A DNA stretch of 64,000 bases from Euborellia annulipes (taxonomy: Eukaryota > Arthropoda > Insecta > Dermaptera > Anisolabididae), in NCBI GenBank assembly GCA_023213315.1, contig JAKCPI010005699.1:81979-145978 (forward strand). Direction: 5' to 3'. Both the position numbers and the translations under genes were made by a program. The notes under the pieces were generated by a model, which saw only the letters and a program-made list of their open reading frames with translations, had not been told where the DNA came from and made no database searches. The first letter of the stretch is position 1. Each line of letters begins with the position of its first letter. Below, piece after piece: positions 22,115-31,169 of this stretch.

Positions 22115-23653
22115 TTATTTGGTGGATGGGAATTCTGTAGCAAAAGGGTATGCTTTCCTTGGTTGATTGGAGAAATACCAAAGGGCATTCTTGAAGTCCA
22201 AGACAATTCCAGCCTTGGTGAGAAAATCAACTCCTAATAGAGTGCGATTTTCTTGAGCATCAGGTAGAAATATTAATTTTGTATTAATAAATCTGTTTTT
22301 GATCTTTACCGGAACTGTGGCCGTAAAAACGTTTTGTGTGTTTCGACGTCCATCAGCTAGGGTAAGGGTTATTTTTTGTTGATTAAAGGAGTGGTTCCTT
22401 TCTTGAAGATAATTAAATAATTTTTGACTACCTATGGATTGGGTAGCACCACTGTCAGCACAGGCGTTGCCGGTCCTTTCAAAAACTGAAGCTTCTATCA
22501 GAGCTAATGAAGAAGGGTTTTCATTAGTGACGTTTATATGTAACGTCACAACTTCATTTTTGGCAGGCGAACATGTTTGGCATTTTGGCTTGGTTGTACC
22601 AGGTGTTCCGCAACCGTAGCATTTAAGTGATGTCGAATTATTTGTTTTGTCTTCGGGTTTGGATGAATCCTTTTTTGGCAATTTCTCCTTAGGGGCAGGA
22701 GTGTTCTTGACAGTATTGGATTCAGTTTGTTTACCGGAGGTTTTGGAAGATTCCGTTCGAAGGTTGTCGTACGAATCAAATTTTTCGGCCAATTCACTTG
22801 GTGAATTAAGTTTTTCCCATTCGTCGAGGAAATGTTCACGACATTCAGGGGAGCATCGCTTTTTCATTTGATCGGCGATAATTAAATTTTTGAGTTCTTC
22901 GAAAGTATTAATGCCTAACTCGGAGGTCCAAGACTCAAAATAGGTGCGCAGGGCAAAATAAAAATCTTTCCAAGTGTTTTCAGGAAGTTTCTTGGAATTA
23001 GAAAATAATTTCCTAATTTTATCAACGGTTAGTTTAAAACGTTGTAATAAAATTCGTTTAATATGAGGATAATCCTGAGAAAGTTCTTCAGGTTCTCGAA
23101 CAATGAGAGATGTCATTTCCATTGGGAGGACGGAAATTAAATGAGGTACCAAATGTTTGTTTGGAATTTCTAAAAATTTCATTTGCCTTTCGAAAAGAGC
23201 TAAATATATGTTAATATCATCTTCTTTGGGGTCAAATTTTGGTAAAACTTTGGTTATATCTACTTTTATTTGAGAAGTATTAGGTCGCGGAGCTTCCTTT
23301 TCTTCTACTCTTAATAATTTAAGTTTTTCTAATTCGAATTTTTGTCTTTCCCTCTCTTCTTCCCTTTGTCTTTCTCTCTCCCTTTCTTCCCTTTGTCTTT
23401 CTCTCACCTTTTCTTCCCTCTCTCTTTCTTTCTCCTTTTCTTCCCTCTCTTCCCCTTCTTCCCTCTCTTCCCTAAATTTCCTATCTTCTATGATGGTGAT
23501 GAGAAGTGTTTTGGTGAACTCCTCATCATATAGAGGGGATGAGGTGATTTTTGCTTTGATGTCAATAATCCTAGATGTAGGTGTGACTTCAACCCCCAAC
23601 TCCTCTGCCAAGAGAAATAGGTCCTCTTTACGAGCTTTTCCAAAATAAGACAT
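22115..23653 (-). CDS. gag-protease polyprotein of the LTR retrotransposon
   Basis: 512 residues starting at the ATG at 23653. Order: N-terminal region (1-58); Arg/Glu-rich coiled coil (about 60-120); capsid-like gag domain (about 130-300); Lys/Ser-rich linker; a zinc-knuckle variant with Cys345, Cys348, Cys358 and Cys361 (CYGCG...PKCQTC), which lacks the usual His; then a retropepsin domain with the catalytic triad DSGA at 400-403, flap-region TLADGR near 430-435 and LLGVDFL at 473-479. Gag packages element RNA and the protease matures the particle. The frame is intact, but no reverse transcriptase follows, so movement would need enzymes from a related full-length element. Many arthropod Ty3/gypsy gags have this Cys pattern. 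Confidence 0.85.
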   Translation of the reverse strand: MSYFGKARKEDLFLLAEELGVEVTPTSRIIDIKAKITSSPLYDEEFTKTLLITIIEDRKFREEREEGEEREEKEKEREREEKVRERQREERERERQREEERERQKFELEKLKLLRVEEKEAPRPNTSQIKVDITKVLPKFDPKEDDINIYLALFERQMKFLEIPNKHLVPHLISVLPMEMTSLIVREPEELSQDYPHIKRILLQRFKLTVDKIRKLFSNSKKLPENTWKDFYFALRTYFESWTSELGINTFEELKNLIIADQMKKRCSPECREHFLDEWEKLNSPSELAEKFDSYDNLRTESSKTSGKQTESNTVKNTPAPKEKLPKKDSSKPEDKTNNSTSLKCYGCGTPGTTKPKCQTCSPAKNEVVTLHINVTNENPSSLALIEASVFERTGNACADSGATQSIGSQKLFNYLQERNHSFNQQKITLTLADGRRNTQNVFTATVPVKIKNRFINTKLIFLPDAQENRTLLGVDFLTKAGIVLDFKNALWYFSNQPRKAYPFATEFPSTK

Positions 23654-24049
23654 TTTAGAAAAATTTTTTTTTCAATATTGAGAAAAGAAAAAAAAATTAA
23701 ATAGGTTTATTTTCTCTTTACACAAAATTATAATATTAAGATTTATTAATTAATTAGTTAAATTAATTAATTATTTAGAATAATTAAAAAAATTATTTGT
23801 TTTTGGCAAATAAAGTTATTAATAAAATTTTGTCAAAATTATTATTATTATTATGATTTATATTTAACAAGAAGGTTTTGTTAAATAATTTAAATATTTG
23901 TTTAAATGCAAATAAAGTTTAGAGTTTTATATATTTTAGTAAATTAAAAAAAAATTACTTTTAATTTTAAATTAAATATTTTTGATAATTAAGCACTTTC
24001 ACTTTAGTTAATAAAATTTGGTACTTATGGTTGATGTCTTCTTATCTTG

Positions 24050-24094
24050 AGGGCTGGTTCTCTGATGATCCAAAAATCCAGGCCACTAGTTGAG
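24050..24094 (-). other. primer binding site and leader
   Basis: Minus strand immediately after the 5' LTR reads TGGCGCTCAACTAGTGGCC. It begins with the TGG that pairs with a tRNA CCA end; the particular tRNA is not identified. Confidence 0.6.
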
Positions 24095-25772
24095 CGCCAT
24101 TTATAATAGATTTGATGAAGTTGGCCCCACGTTGGGCGCCATTTATAATAGATGTTATAAAGTTTGCCCTAGATTGGGTGGCCTTTATAATAAATATTAT
24201 GCAGTTAGCTCCAGGATTGGATGCTATTTATGATAGATGATTTTCTGCTGGCTCCAGGATGGGTACCAGTTAGGATGAATTTTCGTTTCCCGTTGCCAAA
24301 TTGTCGTTGAAGATGGTTGATGGTGGGGGAAGGGTTCACACGCACACACACCAAATGACAACACGAAATTTTTGGGTTAACAATTATTAATTAACACGTA
24401 ATTGGTTTAATTCTTCTTTAAAATGATACAGTAATAATATGAATAACGATAAAAATGTATAACAGGTAACAAGTTGAAGAAACGTAAAAAATATTTTAAT
24501 TTAGATAAAAAAACTGGGTCATTAATTAACCAGAAAAAAATATGAATACATAAGGGTTATGTAATAAAAAAAAAATATAGAGGAAAGTACCCAAATACGG
24601 ACCCCTGCCCTAATGTGGACCCTCATGGTTATTGTCTCTGTTTAGTGCTGAAACTTAGCGAGACAGTGTAAATACTAGTGCAAGATTCCACCATAAAGTA
24701 GAAGTGCCCTAACGTCACCTGCTCTAGTTGTTTACTTGACAGTTAGCCATTACGTGTTTTGGCAAAATTAAAAGTTTTTGTGAGTGCTCAGTTTTTTTCA
24801 ATTGGACGCGATAAGTGACAGGCAAGCCTTCCAACCCTTATATATTCTTAAATGGTAATGTTGAAGGAATCATTTGACCATGTAATTATTTCCAATGTGA
24901 TGTTTTTTTTATCAAATATGGCGTTTTGAAAATGCAGAAGTGAGGTGCCTAAAACGGACCCCCTACATAATGTGTGATGTTTTATGTAAAACTTTTATGT
25001 AAACTTCTACCCCTTATAAAACCCAATGTTGAAGTATTTACCTTGACTTTTCACATTTTCAACATTCCTTTTTTTCAATTTTCACATTTATTTTTATTTT
25101 TTTTTTCAATCACATTTTCAATTTTTACATTAAAAAATGTTAAAATAAAAAAATATATTTTTTGTCAAACCGTTCTATAATTGTTTTTCAGATTTATTCC
25201 CTTTCCTAGTTCAGTAAATTAAGTTTTTGGTCATTTTACCCAGGGGTCCAGTTTAGGCAACCTTTTTGAAAATCACCAAAGTGTAAGTTTTAAAAAAAAT
25301 TGTTACCCCTGTAATTTATACATATATATTTGCCATAAATAAATTACCAATAGTACATCACATAGTAAAGTAAATATTACATAGCTTTAAAACAGGTTTT
25401 TTCAATAATTTATATACTTTATACTATAAAAACAAAATGGGGGTCCGAATTTGGGTACTTTCCTCTAATAATAGTGACAAGGGCTGTCGAATTAATTTTT
25501 GCAGGGCGCAAAAATATTGTGAATAACCAATGCGACTTTACAAGGCGAGAGTCACAAAGCAATTGAATCGTGCTCGTGTCGTTCGCATGAGGCGACGGAA
25601 ATTTTATACAAAAGTCGTTAAAATACGTTAGAAAATTTTTAGAGAAAATAAACTGATTTTCTACTTTAGAAAAATAAATGAATTAGATAAATTAAAAAAA
25701 AAATAAAAAATAATATTGAGAAATTAGAATTGGAAATAAAATTAAATTAAAATAATTAATTTGCCGGTTACA
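24095..25772 (-). repeat. 5' LTR of the retrotransposon, interrupted by a MITE
   Basis: On the minus strand it begins TGTAACCGGC at 25772. It is the same as the 3' LTR except for a few substitutions and the 886-bp insertion at 24580-25465. Confidence 0.85.
24580..25465. mobile_element. TA-target MITE (GAGGAAAGTACCC) inside the 5' LTR
   Basis: Ends GAGGAAAGTACCCAAAT and ATTTGGGTACTTTCCTC (26-bp inverted repeats with one mismatch) with TA duplicated on each side (24578-24579, 25466-25467). The sister LTR shows the uninterrupted TATAATAATA target. No transposase; probably a pogo/Tc1-mariner-type non-autonomous element. Confidence 0.9.
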
Positions 25773-26084
25773 GTATACAGATGGATAATAATTGAACCTG
25801 TGTGTAATGGTTAAAGAGTTCTAACTATTACAAGATTTATAAAAATAAAACCGTTAAAAAAAAATCCGGTCCTATTAAGGCAGGAGTCTGGAAAAGGCCA
25901 GGTGAAAAAAACGTTTTGGAGTGTACATTACGGTCATCTTGAGAACAAAATATCGTCATAAAAATTCCCTGGAGATGATCATAATGAAAACTCGAAGTGT
26001 CGACGATAGAATATAAAAACGTCTATTTAATAGTTTTGTTAGTTTGTATAAAGAAACATTCCCTGAATTGGAATATTGGATCCC

Positions 26085-26470
26085 ACCCCAATAGCCTTCA
26101 GCTAACTCTACGAAGAGAGGGAGATGGTGCAACATCCCGTCCTATGGAAGGGACGTAAAGGTTTCCGTCACATTGATGCATTATTCGAAAGGAGTAGGCT
26201 ACACGCCGTTACTGAGAGAGCCCCTCCTCAAACTAGAACTTCTTCCTTAGCATAGTAGAAGTTGAATAAAAGAAACCGGTTAGAGCTATAATAATAGAAA
26301 TAAGGATTAACTCATTAGCTTGAAATGAACGCAGGAGGAGTTAGAAATAGGACATGATGTAATTTCACGGGGCGCCGGTAGATGGCTAAGAGCTGAGGTT
26401 GGGTTTGAGATTTGTGCACGAAAGCATCTCTGGTAAATAAACTGAGATCCCTGTAGAAATTTCAAATAAT
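26085..26470 (-). repeat. dispersed repeat family D, copy 2
   Basis: Reverse complement of 30640-31065: shares CTACGAAGAGAGGGAG, CATCCCGTCCTATGG, CGAAAGGAGTAGGCTACAC and CGGGGCGCCGGTAGATGGC. About 80 percent similar by eye; no gene. Confidence 0.6.
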
Positions 26471-26545
26471 AATAATTTCCGTGAAGGAAATAAACTAGCC
26501 AAGAGCATTGGGGAGCTTGACTTATCATCCAATAGCTAGAGTAGA

Positions 26546-27389
26546 TCAAATCTGGTGGGACTAGCCGCACAGCACACAACTTTCTATTACCTTCGGTAAT
26601 TGAAAGTTGTGTTTTGTGCTTGTCAGACCAGATTTTTTGTGTCGAAATGTATTTAGTTTCCGACAGTATGGTACATTCGTTTTTCAACATGTAAATTTTT
26701 TTTTTTTTTTTTAACTCTTTTTTCTCATTCACACTCACACTCACACAGTCTTTTCGGCAACTCAGGCCATTTAAGATTTTGACGATAACCGTTGTAATAT
26801 ACATGTATATTATCTATTAGGGGTTCAGGCATTTCTATTTAAGCCATCTGGTATCCAAATGGCTTAAATAAAATCATCGGACTGCCTGGGTCCGAACCAA
26901 TGTAAAATTTATAAGTATGAGAAAATATTTATATTTTGTTACCATGGCAACCATTTCTCCTATCTTTTCTATGGACCATTTCTCCTATCTTTCCTATGAA
27001 CTACAAGAGTAAAGTGGTCTTCGGAGATTTCAATGGAAAAATGAGAATATACATTTTAAAGAGCATCTAAAAAATAATTGATTTTTGAATTTTAATCAAA
27101 AACGTTGGAGCGAATTTTGAGAAAATCTAAAAAAACTGAAAAAGTGCATCAGTAAAGTGCTACTAGTTTTTGGCCGATTTTGTTTAAAAGCTTATTTTCA
27201 TCCTAGCTTTTTTTCGTTCTTGAGATATTTTGTTCACAGACAGGACCATGTCGAGAAAACCACTTTTTTTTGGATTCAGGGGACCTCAAAAACGTGTATA
27301 TCCGTCAAAATCTCGACATCAAATTTTTGACATGAATCCAATACTTTTTCTCTCTTTATATTAATATATATAGAGGTAAGAGAAAGTAA
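26546..27389 (-). mobile_element. hairpin-ended repeat (family H), copy 1, split by a SINE
   Basis: Minus-strand copy of the repeat at 55067-55733: it starts on the right with TTACTTTCTCTTACC and ends on the left with the AATCTGGTG...CACCAGATT-type hairpin (26546-26634). SINE A at 26697-26899 interrupts it. Confidence 0.75.
26697..26899 (-). mobile_element. SINE family A in hairpin-ended repeat
   Basis: Minus-strand SINE ending at the box B (TCCGAACC). Flanked by ATGTAAATTT and ATGTAAAATTT, a target duplication with one extra base. Confidence 0.8.
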
Positions 27390-28349
27390 TAAAGCACTAA
27401 TTCAAACTTGCTATAAAGTTCGCAGATTCCTCAATAAAAGAAATTATCGGATAATGTTGTGCGGGTCAGGGTGAATTCCCTTTTGGCGACGAATGAGCCT
27501 AATCCATAGAAAAGAAAAGAACAAGGTAGGTGAAAGATTACCAGCACTATTGCTGGTACTATGAGTTAGTGCCACAACTCCGATAATAGACTAATAATAA
27601 TAAAAAAAAAAATTAGATTTATTTAGACGTTTAGATAAAATTTTTAAGTCACTGATAAACACAAATTTGTTTAATTTGATGAATAAAAAAAAATCATAAC
27701 ATATTTATGTAAATTTAAATTCGAATTAGTAGAGATTATCAGTGGATTGAATAAATTATTTTTTATAAGATCAATTTTTTGTCGTTATTTAATTCATGAG
27801 AAGTTATCATGATAAGGAACCTGTTTGCAATAATTTGTTAATAGAAGAACTTTATATGAAATTATGATTTGTGTGATAACAATTTTTTAATGATTTAATT
27901 AAATAATGAATTTTTAAAATTTTTGTACATAGCACTGGCTCTTATCATAGAGGTAGGTTCTTAATTTAGGGGTCAAAGGTTACCTTCCTGTTCTGTGGGA
28001 AAAATTTTTATCCAAATTATATTGGCTAACTAATTAATAAACACGAGGTCTAAATAGCCAAAAAAAAAAAAAAACATAAACAAGAAAGAGAGAGATTGTG
28101 TCATAATAACATTTAATTGAGTGTATTCGATAAAAAAAAAATTCTGCCAATTTCCTGTATGTTGACTATGAGAAATTTGAAATTAACAAAATCTTTTTAG
28201 AATAAAAATAGACTATTAATTCAAGGACCATGGAATTGCCTTTCTCCTGGGATCAATTATAATGTAATTTCTAAAAAAAAAAAAAAAAAAAAAACTAAGG
28301 ATGTGTTCTATCTGACTGTTATCGAAAAGTAACTTAAACAAGACAGAGA

Positions 28350-28533
28350 GCCCTCGGGCTTGGTCTAGTGGCTAGCGTGGTGGCCTTCTATATCAAGGGT
28401 CGCTGGTTCGAATCCCAGGCAGTCCGATGATTTTATTTAAGCCTTTTGGATACCAAATGGTGCATGTGTGCATGTGAGTGTGAATGAGAAAAAAGTATTG
28501 AGTGTTTAAAAAAAAAAAAAAAAAAAAAAAAGG
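28350..28533 (+). mobile_element. SINE family A with internal deletion
   Basis: Complete head GCCCTCGGGCTTGGTCTAGT (box A), box B GGTTCGAATCC, then it jumps from the palindrome straight to the TG-rich tail, losing the 3' hairpin. Long A-run. Perfect GACAGAGA duplication (28342-28349, 28536-28543). Confidence 0.85.
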
Positions 28534-29065
28534 AGGACAGAGAGATATAGATTTTGACATTCAATTGAGTATTATTTATTTAAAAAGATGTTGGCATTAG
28601 GCCACAAGCCATTTATGCCCCCGAATTAATTGAGTATATAATCGGTAAAAAAATTTTTACTTTTACACTGGAACATATGTCAGTCGCCAGCCTTAATAAA
28701 TTTTCTGAAAATAAATGTTAATATTTATTTTGTGTTCCGAATAACAGAACAATTTTATCAAAAGTAAACCTTCAAAATCATATATATAAAAATTTTTACT
28801 TTTTTCCTTTATTTTGACTATGGGAAATTTGACATAAATCTAATAGAAATTGGGCTATTTATTCTCCTGAGAAAACAGTCAATTTAGTATACAGTATTAA
28901 AAAAAAATAAATAAAATGGAGACTCCACGTTAGCTGTCTCCTATACTATTAGTTAATTGTCATTATAGTCCGATCGGTGTAGATACTTTGTAAAATTTTC
29001 ATCTTTTAGAACTGGAAGAGAATCGCTTATCCATAGAACAAGAAGCCCCTTAATGAATTCAGAGT

Positions 29066-29344
29066 TGTCAACAATATTATTATATTGCCTGCCAACAATC
29101 ATAGTGGCGAAAGTCCGAAAATTCAATTTTTGAGTTAAATCTTCCAACCATTGTTAAAATGTCTTCTCTTTTGTGTGCCAAAGTGGCATTCTTTGCTATT
29201 TATTTTGGCCTATTCATTTGTTGCCCGGCTATTTAAATGTCAAACGCCTTCAAACGCTTTTTCTCGAATTGGTGAATTTCGGACTTTCGCTACTAACAAT
29301 AAGATTCTCAGCAGGCGATATGTATCCTTAGCAATATTATCAAC
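29066..29344. repeat. inverted repeat beside the cyc exon 1 donor
   Basis: Arms of about 60-70 nt: left contains GTGGCGAAAGTCCGAAAATTC (29104-29124), right GAATTTCGGACTTTCGC (29274-29290) and CAATATTATCAAC (29332-29344). The right arm ends within the first bases of intron 1. Confidence 0.5.
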
Positions 29345-29348
29345 TTAC

Positions 29349-29611
29349 TCGGGCACGGCTGATAGATCATAATAGACATGGTGGGTATTTGACGTCGGTT
29401 GTGTTGATAGAACGCAAGACGCGGCCGCGGTAACATCTCCAATAGTAAGAAGCTGTGGTCCTCCGCCGCTACCACCGCCGGCATCAGACGACGATGACTG
29501 TGGTGGCGGTGGAGGCGGCGGCGGCGGTGGTGGTGGTGGTGGTTGTAATAAGCGTGCGTACGCCGATTCCGGGGCGTGCATCGGACCAACAAGCAAGTCG
29601 TGGGTCACCAT
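29349..29611 (-). CDS. cyc: cyc exon 1: translation start, polyproline N-terminus
   Basis: The ATG at 29611 sits in a good start context (CACAATGG) with an in-frame TGA upstream and no Met between. The exon codes for 87 residues plus GA: MVTHDLLVGPMHAPESAYAR, a run of about 14 prolines, QSSSSDAGGGSGGG, then LLTIGDVTAAASCVL and a segment ending YYDLSAVP. The donor is CCCGA|gtaagt, and GA plus the A of exon 2 restores a Glu codon. The third positions are GC-rich and the exon lies in a CpG-rich island, unlike all surrounding DNA. The N-terminal sequence itself is not conserved enough to recognise; linkage to cyc rests on phase, strand and the strong donor. An additional small exon between exons 1 and 2 cannot be excluded. 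Confidence 0.7.
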
Positions 29612-29900
29612 TGTGACATGAACAATGATGAGTATGATGAGGTCGACGACGACGGGCCGCCTCCTTTGGGCTCACGTCGACCGCCACCCTGCACTTGCAT
29701 GCTTCTCTATTGCACACCTCTTCGTCGTCTGGCGGTGTTTTGCCTCTGAACCACGTGAATGGCTACGGCGGCGCCTGCGGCGCGCTTATTGCCCCCACCA
29801 TGGATACGCGCGCCTCCCCACCACTTACACAACATTACACGCGCGCCTCAGTTTTATGTAATAGTCGCCGGCGACATCTTTCACAGCACACATAATTGTG
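29612..29900 (-). promoter_or_regulatory. CpG-rich 5' UTR/promoter island of cyc
   Basis: Upstream of the cyc start codon about 290 bp are GC- and CpG-rich, with CGTCG, GGCGGCGCC and GCGCGC clusters, in a window that is otherwise about 70 percent AT. AT-rich DNA resumes near 29900. This is where the 5' UTR and core promoter of a minus-strand gene would be. No TATA box is evident, and the transcription start cannot be placed from sequence alone. Open frames across this island on both strands are a by-product of its GC content. Confidence 0.55.
29752..29757. promoter_or_regulatory. canonical E-box CACGTG in cyc upstream island
   Basis: A perfect palindromic CACGTG lies about 140 bp upstream of the cyc start codon. 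CLOCK:CYC dimers bind this hexamer, so it could mediate feedback on the gene's own promoter (inference). One hexamer by chance in the whole window is not remarkable; its location in the island is what matters. Confidence 0.4.
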
Positions 29901-30482
29901 TTAAGGGGTATATCCGAAACAAATAAAATATACTTTCGATTATCCGCGACCTTGAAGAGAAAAATTAAATAGAAAATGTAAATGACCAGTATTTTATGAA
30001 TCATTGTCAAAATAATAGTATTAGAACCAATAGAAAGATTCAGTAAAATCAATAAACTTGATACTGAAACTTCAAGAAATATAAAATATATACGAAGAAT
30101 ATAGTTTCTTTTTGTGACTGTTTGTTGGGATGCAAGTAGCCAAGATGAAATAATTTTTTTTTGTTTATCGCTGATGTTTCGGGTAGCTTACTTTAGTCCT
30201 GTAAAAGGCCTAGGACTAAAAATTATTAAATTCATAATAAGCAAAATAATAAATAACGACAATAGGCTATTATTTATATACTGCTAGCTTTCTTTGTTTC
30301 GAATCACTGGAGCAATCAAGGGGTAAAAGCCGGGCGGGTGAGGTCCCCCCGTGACTGTTCTTTTCATTTAAAAAATTGTAATATTATCAAACATAATGAA
30401 CTAAAGAAATTAAAAAAAAAAAAAAAAAAAAACACTATAATCTATAAAGACAACTCATCCTCATCCTTATCTGGACCATGTT

Positions 30483-30575
30483 ATGCATAGAGGAGCCAAG
30501 CGCCATTATAAACGAAATGAGATAAGACCGTCATCTTGTATGGAAAAAAGATCTACCTCACAATTAAATCATTAT
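30483..30575. repeat. partial MITE of the ATGCACGAAGGAACC family
   Basis: ATGCATAGAGGAGCCAAGCG, then GATAAGACCGTCATCTTGTA, matching an end and internal part of 39603-39812. Confidence 0.5.
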
Positions 30576-30639
30576 TACTCCATCTATAAATACATTTTTT
30601 TTTTAAGATTGGGGAACTCTGGAGCCAAAGGCCAAGGGT

Positions 30640-31065
30640 TCCTATCCCGTCCCAGGCGAGAAATTAATTTATTATTTGAACTTCCGATAGGGATCCCCGT
30701 TTATTTACCCGAGGTGCTTTCGTGCACGAAGACACACACCTCAAACTCAACAGGCCCCTGGCAGTAGCCATCTACCGGCACCCCGTGAAGTTACATTATT
30801 TTCTATCTCTAACTCCTCCTACGTTCGTTTCTAGCTAGTGAACTAATCCTTATTTCTGGTTCCACCCTGTTCCTTATATCCAACCTCTTCTATGCTATGG
30901 AGGATGACCTAGTTGAGGAGGGACTCCCTCAACACCGGTGTGTAGCCTACTCCTTTCGAAGAATTCATCACTGAGAGGGAAGCTTCTTTACGTTCCTTCT
31001 ACAGGACGGGATGTCACAGCAACTCCCTCTCCTCGTAGAGTTGCCTGGGGGCTATTGTGAGAAAT
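30640..31065 (+). repeat. dispersed repeat family D, copy 3
   Basis: Longest copy, from CCCAGGCGAGAAATTAATTT to GTAGAGTTGCCTGGGGGC. It includes TTTACCCGAGGTGCTTTCG and CTCCTTTCGAAGAATTCATC. Frames are broken in all copies. Confidence 0.55.
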
Positions 31066-31169
31066 TCATTTCAAATGAATTGTATACTGATCATTTGAAA
31101 GTAATAGGGTCGGGATCTAAATAGCCTCCGATGCCGAAAAAGAGCTTAAATTTAAAAAAAAATTCGGGC

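Larger units (their letters stand above)
21037..25772 (-). mobile_element. Ty3/gypsy-like LTR retrotransposon, internally deleted
   Basis: Read on the minus strand: 5' LTR 24095-25772 (starts TGTAACCGGC), primer binding site TGGCGCTCAAC just after it, gag-protease frame 22115-23653, polypurine tract AGAGGGGGAGA, and 3' LTR 21037-21814. Flanking ATAC on both sides (minus strand) is a 4-bp candidate target duplication. Reverse transcriptase, RNase H and integrase are missing: only about 340 bp separate the protease end from the 3' LTR. It is therefore non-autonomous. The LTRs are very similar apart from a MITE in the 5' LTR, so insertion is fairly recent. Confidence 0.85.
11692..29348 (-). other. 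cyc intron 1 (about 17.7 kb), repeat-filled
   Basis: Very long AT-rich intron that hosts the LTR retrotransposon at 21037-25772, SINE copies, MITEs, the 19.97-20.28 kb foldback and one copy of the hairpin-ended repeat. I see nothing specific in 11840-12320, 13350-14100, 14400-15350, 16200-17550, 18110-18790, 20620-21030 and 27400-28340. The region 17013-17195 has a short minus open frame that I do not recognise. Confidence 0.65.
257..29611 (-). other. cyc: cycle/BMAL gene model (5 exons visible, 3' end outside window)
   Basis: Five exons join in one reading frame on the minus strand: 29349-29611, 11569-11691, 1297-1368, 742-982 and 257-349. Junction phases close without exception: exon 1 ends with two codon bases (GA) and exon 2 begins with A; exon 2 ends AG and exon 3 starts T; exon 3 ends AA and exon 4 starts G. 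The joined product is about 264 residues up to the window edge. CYC/BMAL is the heterodimer partner of CLOCK, binds E-boxes in the nucleus and drives period/timeless-type clock genes. The missing part (rest of PAS-A, PAS-B, C-terminal tail) should lie left of position 1. Intron lengths are about 17.7 kb, 10.2 kb, 0.3 kb and 0.4 kb. Confidence 0.88.

Noticed and set aside
22115..23653. Host gene encoding a gag-like protein
   Set aside because: It sits between matching LTRs with primer site and polypurine tract, so it belongs to the retrotransposon.
26307..26804. 165-residue minus open frame
   Set aside because: It crosses family D, family H hairpin and a SINE tail, so it is a chance frame over three repeats.
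29308..29895. Other open frames across the cyc exon 1 island (both strands)
   Set aside because: GC-rich DNA has few stops; only the 29349-29611 minus frame has a start, a donor and a phase that joins exon 2.
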